Positions 6,495 through 11,422 of a stretch of 11,422 nucleotides of DNA are shown one piece after another. Each line of letters begins with the position of its first letter. The stretch's first letter is position 1. Under the pieces are notes generated by a model that made no database searches, was not told where the DNA came from, and saw only the letters and a list, made by a program, of their open reading frames with translations. This stretch comes from an uncultured Oscillospiraceae bacterium (GTDB lineage: Bacteria > Bacillota > Clostridia > Oscillospirales > Oscillospiraceae): positions 1 to 11,422 of the forward strand of contig CAKTPR010000070.1 in NCBI GenBank assembly GCA_934591725.1. The letters run 5' to 3'. The position numbers and the translations under genes are program-made.

Positions 6495-8401
6495 TGGGAA
6501 AGAGCCTTGACCGGCGTGTCTCGCCGGAATTTGTGTTCCGCATAATCGGACTGGGGCTGTTTATCTATCTGTTCTTTGGCTTCATGCTGCTGCCCTGCCT
6601 CAACACGCTCATGAGCATCTTCAACACCACGAATGCTGCCGGTGAGCGCGATCCGCTCGCGGTCATCCGCTTCTTCTTCGCGGGCAACATGAGCAAATAC
6701 GTCTGGAACTCGCTGAAGCTTGCGCTCTGCCTTGTCGTGACGGTGAATGTCGTCGGCGTTTCCATCGTCCTGCTGACGGAGTATTTCGACATCAAGGGCG
6801 CGCGCATACTGCGCCTCGGCTATATGACGACGCTTATATACAGCGGCGTTGCCCTTGTCACAGGCTATCTGTTCCTCTACGCGCCGGACGGCATCCTGAC
6901 CGACGCGCTCGTGAACGCTTTCCCCGGCATGAACAAGAATTGGTTCACGGGCTTTCGCGCGGTGCTCTTCACGATGACCTTCGCCTGCACGAGCAACCAC
7001 GCCCTCTTTCTCAGAAACGCTATCCGCGGCATTGACTACAACACCGTCGAGGCCGCGCGCAACATGGGAGCCAAGCCCTTCAAGGTGCTCTGGAAGGTCG
7101 TCTTCCCGACGCTTATACCCACGATGTTCTCCCTCACGGTCATGACCTTCATCACGGGTCTGTGCGCAATGTCCGCCCCTACCCTGCTGGGCTATGACTC
7201 CATTAACCCGGAGATCGTACGTCTGGCCGGTTCCTCCGTCGCGGACGAAGCCTTCCCGCAGGCGCGCGCGGCGCTGCTGTCCATAATTCTCGCGATGTTC
7301 ACGATCATCCTGCTGACGGTGCTCTCGGCCTATGAGCGCAAGGGGCACTACCTCTCCGTCTCCAAGACCAAGGCAAAGCTCCAGAAACAGAAGATCACAA
7401 ACCCCATCGCGAACGTGCTCGCGCATATCTATGCCTACGTGCTGTTTATCATCTACATGATCCCGGTCGTGATGATAATCATATTCTCGTTCCAGACCTA
7501 CAGCGCCATACGCATGAAGAAGCTCGACTTCTCCCAGTGGACGCTTATCAACTACTTCGGCAAAGAGGACTACATGTACCTCACCAACCGCGGCAAGTAC
7601 AAGCTGCGCGAGGGCTCGATCTCCGGTCTGTTTGCAAACGACGCGACCCTCGGCGGCATAAAGCTGAGCTTTGTCCTGTCGATCATCGCAGCGGCGCTGG
7701 CCTGCCTTATCGTCGTAGTCGCGTGCAACTACATCTTCAAGAACAAGAATAAGAAGTCCGGCATCATCCTTGAATACTGCCTGCTCTTCCCGTGGCTGCT
7801 GCCGACTATCCTTATCTGCTATTCCTACCGCACCTACTTCAATTCCGACGCGATCTGGTACGTCGGCAATGCGAACCTCTACTATGCGCAGAATGTGCGG
7901 CTGCTTATCGTAATGGCCTACACGGTCGTGAAGCTGCCGTTCTCGCTGCGTATGATACGCGCGTCGTTCTACGCGATAGACGAGGAACTTGAGGACGCGG
8001 CGCGCAACATGGGCGCGAACGGCTTCACGACCTTCATGCGCGTGAAGCTGCCGATAATCCTGCCGAGCGTGCTGGCGGTGTTCGCGCTTAACTTCAACGC
8101 CCTGTTCACCGAGTACGACATGTCTGCGACCTTCGCCTCGTCCTACGGCACGAGCTACGCGATGGTCATCCAGTCGATGTGCGCCGAGGAAGGTCTGTAC
8201 GGCTACAACGTCAACGCCGCCGGCCGCCGCTGCGCATCCACCGTGTTCATCATGCTGGTCAGCGGACTGATACTCTATCTGGTCTACGGCGTCGGCGCGC
8301 GCGACCTTGGCGAGCGTCTCGAAGCGCGCGCAAAGTGGCGCAGGCGCTTTGACAAAATCGGCGCGGTGTTCCACAAAAGAGAGAAAGCGGAGAGCGTATG
8401 A
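6494..8401 (+). CDS. Single-chain double permease of the ABC transporter (AfuB/FbpB-like)
   Basis: A 635-residue integral membrane protein that carries both halves of the transmembrane pore in one chain. About twelve hydrophobic segments are visible, near 14-36, 71-96, 107-129, 155-170, 205-228, 258-281, 306-333, 391-412, 424-447, 466-483, 518-538 and 582-602. Each half has its own EAA loop that docks the ATPase: VEAARNMGAKPFKVLWKVVFP (from about 185) and EDAARNMGANGFTTFMRVKLP (from about 500). Fused permeases of this size are known in the AfuB, FbpB and aminoethylphosphonate-type transporters. A hydrophilic insert at about 340-388 lies between the halves. GGAGGTG at 6482-6488 serves the start. 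The stop overlaps the phosphatase gene by 4 bases (ATGA), so both are translationally coupled. Confidence 0.93.
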   Translation: MGKSLDRRVSPEFVFRIIGLGLFIYLFFGFMLLPCLNTLMSIFNTTNAAGERDPLAVIRFFFAGNMSKYVWNSLKLALCLVVTVNVVGVSIVLLTEYFDIKGARILRLGYMTTLIYSGVALVTGYLFLYAPDGILTDALVNAFPGMNKNWFTGFRAVLFTMTFACTSNHALFLRNAIRGIDYNTVEAARNMGAKPFKVLWKVVFPTLIPTMFSLTVMTFITGLCAMSAPTLLGYDSINPEIVRLAGSSVADEAFPQARAALLSIILAMFTIILLTVLSAYERKGHYLSVSKTKAKLQKQKITNPIANVLAHIYAYVLFIIYMIPVVMIIIFSFQTYSAIRMKKLDFSQWTLINYFGKEDYMYLTNRGKYKLREGSISGLFANDATLGGIKLSFVLSIIAAALACLIVVVACNYIFKNKNKKSGIILEYCLLFPWLLPTILICYSYRTYFNSDAIWYVGNANLYYAQNVRLLIVMAYTVVKLPFSLRMIRASFYAIDEELEDAARNMGANGFTTFMRVKLPIILPSVLAVFALNFNALFTEYDMSATFASSYGTSYAMVIQSMCAEEGLYGYNVNAAGRRCASTVFIMLVSGLILYLVYGVGARDLGERLEARAKWRRRFDKIGAVFHKREKAESV

Positions 8402-9018
8402 TAAAAAACATCGTTTTTGACATGGGGCACGTGCTCATGTATTTCAGCCCCAAGGTGTACATTTCCCGCCTTGGCTATACCGGCGAGGACGCGGAGCTTC
8501 TGGAGCGCGAGGTATACCGCAGTGCCGACTGGGTGGCGACGGATCACGGAACCATGCTGCCCGAAGAGGCAGCGGCGGCGATGTGCCGCCGTCTGCCGGA
8601 GCGGCTCCATGCCGCGGCGGAGGAGCTCACCTGCCGTTGGTGGCAGGGAGAGTTCACGCCCGTGCCCGGAATGGCGGAGCTTGTGCGCGAACTGAAGAGT
8701 CTCGGCTATGGGATATATCTGCTCTCCAACGCGTCCTCGGCGCTGAACCTGTATTTTGAGCGCATACCCGGCTCGGAGTGCTTTGACGGAAAGCTCGTCT
8801 CGGCGGATGTGAAGCTGATGAAGCCGTTTCCTGAGATATATGAGCTGCTGTATTCCCGCTTCGGGCTGAACCCGGAAGAGTGCTGGTTCGTTGACGACAA
8901 CGCCGCCAACATTGAGAGCGCGCGCATGACCGGCATGAACGGCAGCGTGTTCTACGACGACGCTGCCCGTCTGCGCCGCGAGCTGCGGGCGCAGGGAATA
9001 CCGGTAAAGGAAGTATAA
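8398..9018 (+). CDS. HAD-superfamily phosphatase, YihX-like
   Basis: A 206-residue cytoplasmic HAD hydrolase. Motif I is VFDMGHV with nucleophile Asp8; motif II is LLSNAS (Ser110-Asn111); motif III has Lys142 in LMKPFPEIY; motif IV is FVDDNAANI (Asp166-Asp167). A cap region fills about 14-85. The layout and length match the YihX branch (glucose-1-phosphate phosphatase in E. coli) and the HAD-IA variant group. The usual second Asp of motif I (DxD) is Gly10 here, as in the DLGNV form of YihX. Start at the ATG with GGAG at 8389-8392; the 4-base overlap with the permease ties it to the transporter. A phosphatase coupled to an importer points to a phosphorylated substrate, but this is context evidence only. 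Confidence 0.88.
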   Translation: MIKNIVFDMGHVLMYFSPKVYISRLGYTGEDAELLEREVYRSADWVATDHGTMLPEEAAAAMCRRLPERLHAAAEELTCRWWQGEFTPVPGMAELVRELKSLGYGIYLLSNASSALNLYFERIPGSECFDGKLVSADVKLMKPFPEIYELLYSRFGLNPEECWFVDDNAANIESARMTGMNGSVFYDDAARLRRELRAQGIPVKEV

Positions 9019-9021
9019 AAT

Positions 9022-10749
9022 ATGCTGAATAAATTTTGCAGCCTCTCCCAAAAGGGGGAGGCTGTCTGGATAAACGATGTAAGAGCGGCGTTTGACACGG
9101 ACGAGAACGCGCGGCCGCTGACGCTGCGGCTCACCTGCCTTGACGGCAGTATGCGCGGCTATGACTGCCCTGTGCCGCATTGGAGCAGCGCGCTGGGACG
9201 GGATTTTGTCAAAGACTATCTCACCGCGCGTATCTTCAATGTTCTCTCCTGCTGGAGCGGCAGAGAACTGACGGTGTATTTCAACACGGATGACACCGAA
9301 ATGTCTGCGCTCGTTGAAGATTGCATCGCGGCATTCGGAAGCGTACCGGGGCTCAAAAAGGTGCTGAACATCGCCGCGCGTCTTTGCCGCGGCACGGGCA
9401 ATGCGTCGTTTGAAATGAATACCGGCGATTTCGCCGCCATGCCCGAACTGAAAAGCGCAGCCATAAAAACCGCCGGGCAGCTCGGCAGCAGGCTGCGTGC
9501 TGCGGTGGACGGCTGCGCGCACGGCGCGTACTGCGGCATGGACGTCGGCGGGACGGATATAAAGCTTGCAGTATCGCTCGACGGCAGACTCATTGCCGTG
9601 AAGGAATACGACTGGAACCCCGCGGCGAACCCGACTGCTGAGGGCATCACCGCGCCGATGCTGCGGCTTATAAGGCTCATGCGCGCCTGCGTTATAGCGG
9701 ACGGTCTGTCCAAAGACGCTGAGTGCGTGAGCCTGCTTGCGGCGGCTCTGCGTAAAGACGCATCGGGCGCGGAAATGGACGCGGCGATAATCGCCTGCGA
9801 GAGTTCTGCGGCGGAGCTGCCGCTGTTTTCGGGCATAGGGCTGAGCTTCCCGGACGTTGTCATCAACGACCGCATCCTCGGCGGCGAGACGCCCAAGACA
9901 AAGGGTATGCGCGAGAACACGGCGCTCGACTATGAAACGGAGTTTGCAAAGCTTGCCGCAGTCGGCGAGAGCATGGCGCGCTTCTGCATGGACGGCGTTA
10001 AAGTGAAGATAATCAACGACGGCCCCATGGCGGCATTCAGCGCTGCGGCGGAGCTTGCGCAGGACGGAGACGCGCAGCTCGGCAAGAGCGGCGTTATCGC
10101 CCACTCGCTGGGTACTGACCTCGGCTCTGGCTGGATAAAGGCCGACGGCGAGATACCGGCGATACCGCTTGAGCTGTATGACCTGCTGCTCGACCTCGGC
10201 AGTGCAAAGCAGAAAGAGTACGCGCCTGAGGATCTGCGCTCGGTGCGCAATGAGAACTCCGGCCTTGCCGGGGTGCGGCGCTATCTCGGTCAGGCCGCGG
10301 CCTACCGCATGGCGCAGCAGCTTGAACCGGCGCTGCTCGACGGCTTCACCGAGGAGCGCGGGGGTGTGCTCGGTATTATTACCGCGCCTGTGGATATGCG
10401 CAAGCCCTGCCTTGAGCATATCATGAACGCGGCGGCGGACGGCGATGAAGCCGCCTGCGAGATATTCCGCCGCGTTGGTGCGAACCTTGCGCAGCTTACA
10501 AAGGAGATGGAGTATCTGCTCGACACGGGCACGGACAGGCGCTTCCTGTTCGGGCGCTTCGTGAAGAACGAGAGCTGTTTCAGGCTCATACAAGAGGGCT
10601 TTGCCGAAGTTATGCCGGAGATAAGCCTTGCCGCCGCAGACGATGGCCTTGCCCGCAGCGGCCTTATGCGGCAGCTCGCCGCAAGGGCGGACGTAACAGT
10701 AGCTCAGTTTGCCCAAGCCGTCAGCGCGATATATTACAGTAAGATGTAG
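9022..10749 (+). CDS. Large ROK/ASKHA-type kinase-like protein
   Basis: A 575-residue protein with an actin-like (ASKHA) sugar-kinase core. DVGGTDIKLAV (174-184) is the phosphate-1 motif of ROK kinases; GIGLSFPD (271-278) resembles their GIGxPGP segment; KIINDGPMAA (329-338) supplies the probable catalytic Asp333; SLGTDLGSGWI (362-372) resembles the phosphate-2 glycine motif. I see no ROK zinc motif (CxCGxxGC). Typical ROK kinases are about 300 residues, so this one carries about 165 extra N-terminal residues of unrecognised type and a longer C-terminal part. AAGGAAG at 9007-9013 and a 3-base gap after the phosphatase support the ATG. A strong hairpin covers codons 6-15, so the true start could lie further in. 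A sugar or sugar-like substrate is likely; the exact one is unknown. Confidence 0.8.
   Translation: MLNKFCSLSQKGEAVWINDVRAAFDTDENARPLTLRLTCLDGSMRGYDCPVPHWSSALGRDFVKDYLTARIFNVLSCWSGRELTVYFNTDDTEMSALVEDCIAAFGSVPGLKKVLNIAARLCRGTGNASFEMNTGDFAAMPELKSAAIKTAGQLGSRLRAAVDGCAHGAYCGMDVGGTDIKLAVSLDGRLIAVKEYDWNPAANPTAEGITAPMLRLIRLMRACVIADGLSKDAECVSLLAAALRKDASGAEMDAAIIACESSAAELPLFSGIGLSFPDVVINDRILGGETPKTKGMRENTALDYETEFAKLAAVGESMARFCMDGVKVKIINDGPMAAFSAAAELAQDGDAQLGKSGVIAHSLGTDLGSGWIKADGEIPAIPLELYDLLLDLGSAKQKEYAPEDLRSVRNENSGLAGVRRYLGQAAAYRMAQQLEPALLDGFTEERGGVLGIITAPVDMRKPCLEHIMNAAADGDEAACEIFRRVGANLAQLTKEMEYLLDTGTDRRFLFGRFVKNESCFRLIQEGFAEVMPEISLAAADDGLARSGLMRQLAARADVTVAQFAQAVSAIYYSKM
9039..9064 (+). repeat. 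11-bp hairpin at the start of the kinase-like gene
   Basis: Arms cagcctctccc (9039-9049) and gggggaggctg (9054-9064) pair with one T-G wobble around AAAA, beginning 17 bases into the coding sequence. No T-tract follows. It could lower translation of the kinase relative to the phosphatase. The look of the stem (GCCTCTCCC/GGGGGAGGC) recalls intergenic repeats I have seen in gut Clostridia, so a repeat insertion is possible. Confidence 0.7.
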
Positions 10750-10760
10750 ACATATAGAGT

Positions 10761-10798
10761 AAGCCGCCTATCGGTGATTTCTGACCGATAGGCGGCTT
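10761..10798. terminator. Terminator-like hairpin between convergent genes
   Basis: A perfect 15-bp stem (aagccgcctatcggt at 10761-10775, accgataggcggctt at 10784-10798) encloses an 8-base loop, 11 bases after the kinase-like gene's stop. It lies between a + strand operon and a - strand gene that point toward each other, so it probably ends both transcripts. The T-tract is poor on both sides (TTGCATATTTG on +), which weakens the call. Confidence 0.7.
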
Positions 10799-10829
10799 GC
10801 ATATTTGTTAGGAGAAGCGGCGCTGCGGA

Positions 10830-11165
10830 TCACCGGCCGCTTTTGGAGATAAGCTCGGCGTGCTTGGCAATGGCCCTGCGCTCTATCTCCTGCTTTATTT
10901 CTTCCGTGACTGAAAAGGTCTTTTTTAGGAAACCCAGCTTGGTTTTGGTCTTGTAGCTTGAATAAACAAACCCATCGCTGAACGTCACTGTGGTCTTGAA
11001 TCTGTCAGCCAGCTCGGACTGCTTATAACTAATGTCAGTGATCACCGCGTTGGCATCAAGAGTCTGACCAGATCTGGGCGACCAATGGTCATGAGCAATG
11101 TGGATGCAGAAATAAATCCCCGCAGCTATAACGCCAATGAATAAGATAAAATAAAGAGTATCCAT
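10830..11165 (-). CDS. Small single-pass membrane protein of unknown function
   Basis: A 111-residue protein I do not recognise. It has one N-terminal membrane segment (about 4-25, LYFILFIGVIAAGIYFCIHIA) and then a cytoplasmic or surface domain of about 80 residues that looks beta-rich (ANAVITDISY, KTTVTFSDGFVYSSYKTK) and ends in a charged helix. The frame also opens at a TTG at 11192, but the ATG at 11163-11165 is preferred: the AGGGGAG site sits 12 bases before it and would be inside the longer version. A good promoter lies upstream. Base composition is visibly richer in A+T than the two operons, hinting at a different history. It is transcribed against the transport operon and shows no functional link to it. 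Confidence 0.8.
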   Translation of the reverse strand: MDTLYFILFIGVIAAGIYFCIHIAHDHWSPRSGQTLDANAVITDISYKQSELADRFKTTVTFSDGFVYSSYKTKTKLGFLKKTFSVTEEIKQEIERRAIAKHAELISKSGR

Positions 11166-11211
11166 GGTTATGTATTTCTCCCCTTGTAGCAAGTATTATA
11201 AATCTGCATTT

Positions 11212-11239
11212 ATTATATCCCACATGCAAATTTTATCAA
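11212..11239 (-). promoter_or_regulatory. Sigma-A promoter of the small membrane protein gene
   Basis: Read on the - strand, TTGATA (11234-11239) and a perfect TATAAT (11212-11217) are separated by 16 bp. The -10 lies about 45 bases upstream of the ATG. This is the best consensus promoter in the window. Confidence 0.85.
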
Positions 11240-11294
11240 CAGTAAAATCGATAGTTTTTATCTATATAGCTCTTGCTGCCATTAGTTGACAGCG

Positions 11295-11326
11295 AAAAGC
11301 TGCCCGGAATTTTTCGGGCAGCTTTT
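11295..11326 (-). terminator. Intrinsic terminator of the - strand gene at the window end
   Basis: Arms aaaagctgcccg (11295-11306) and cgggcagctttt (11315-11326) pair perfectly over 12 bp around an 8-base loop. On the - strand the stem follows the stop codon at 11342 by 15 bases and ends in CTTTTC, with the matching A-tract on its upstream arm. The small membrane protein gene that follows has its own promoter. Confidence 0.85.
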
Positions 11327-11341
11327 GGTTTATTCGGCTTA

Positions 11342-11422
11342 TCAGTAAATATCGTCAATGACTCTGGAGGGGGGAGCCTCAAGCACCTCAGGGTGCTGGA
11401 ACAGATAGCGGATCGCCTGAAG
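11342..11422 (-). CDS. C-terminal end of an unidentified protein (partial)
   Basis: The last 26 codons of a - strand gene run in from the right edge and stop at TGA (11342-11344). The tail reads IRYLFQHPEVLEAPPSRVID and then DIY. The frame is supported by the terminator immediately downstream and the absence of stops, but the piece is short. I do not recognise the family. Confidence 0.5.
   Translation of the reverse strand, partial: LQAIRYLFQHPEVLEAPPSRVIDDIY

Noticed and set aside
6461..8374. A 637-codon open frame on the - strand opposite the permease.
   Set aside because: Very rich in Arg, His, Asp and Glu, with no membrane or domain signature; a mirror of the permease codons.
220..8401. 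Dedicated ferric iron uptake system, as such families are often labelled.
   Set aside because: Not excluded, but the YesM/YesN three-component sensor, the phosphatase and the sugar-kinase-like gene fit a phosphorylated carbon or phosphorus source better than iron.
8284..10716. An 810-codon open frame on the - strand opposite the phosphatase and kinase-like genes.
   Set aside because: It is Arg/His/Ala-rich, has no recognisable motif, and lies opposite two genes with clear motifs; GC-rich codon bias produces such shadows.

Overview
The window looks like a chromosomal piece of a Gram-positive gut-type Clostridia (Oscillospiraceae-like is my best guess). It is GC-rich and has strong AGGAG-type ribosome binding sites, lipoprotein signal peptides on the binding proteins, and a YesM/YesN-style two-component system. 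The taxon is inferred from style, not from a marker gene.

Layout. Positions 1-77 carry the tail of an upstream gene, closed by a clean terminator. Positions 220-3645 form a tightly overlapping + strand regulatory operon: an AfuA/HptA-like lipoprotein binding protein, a YesM-type membrane sensor kinase and a YesN-type response regulator with an AraC DNA-binding domain. A 444-base gene-free stretch (3646-4089) follows. It is full of hairpins, holds a 24-bp direct repeat, and ends in a promoter with a perfect -10 but no good -35. Positions 4090-10749 form a second + strand operon: a lipoprotein binding protein, an ABC ATPase, a single-chain double permease, a HAD phosphatase and an unusually large ROK/ASKHA-type sugar kinase-like protein. 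A 13-bp hairpin separates the binding protein from the rest. Positions 10750-11422 hold a terminator-like hairpin, a small membrane protein on the - strand with its own promoter, and the 3' end of another - strand gene with its terminator.

How the genes may work together. The first three genes match the layout of the three-component HptA-HptS-HptR hexose-phosphate sensor of Staphylococcus aureus. The transporter resembles AfuABC, a family once called iron transporters, for which sugar-phosphate uptake has been shown in some members. The two enzymes downstream are a phosphatase-like and a kinase-like protein. My reading is one locus for sensing, importing and processing a phosphorylated sugar or other organophosphate. 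The component families are visible in the sequence; the substrate is inference.
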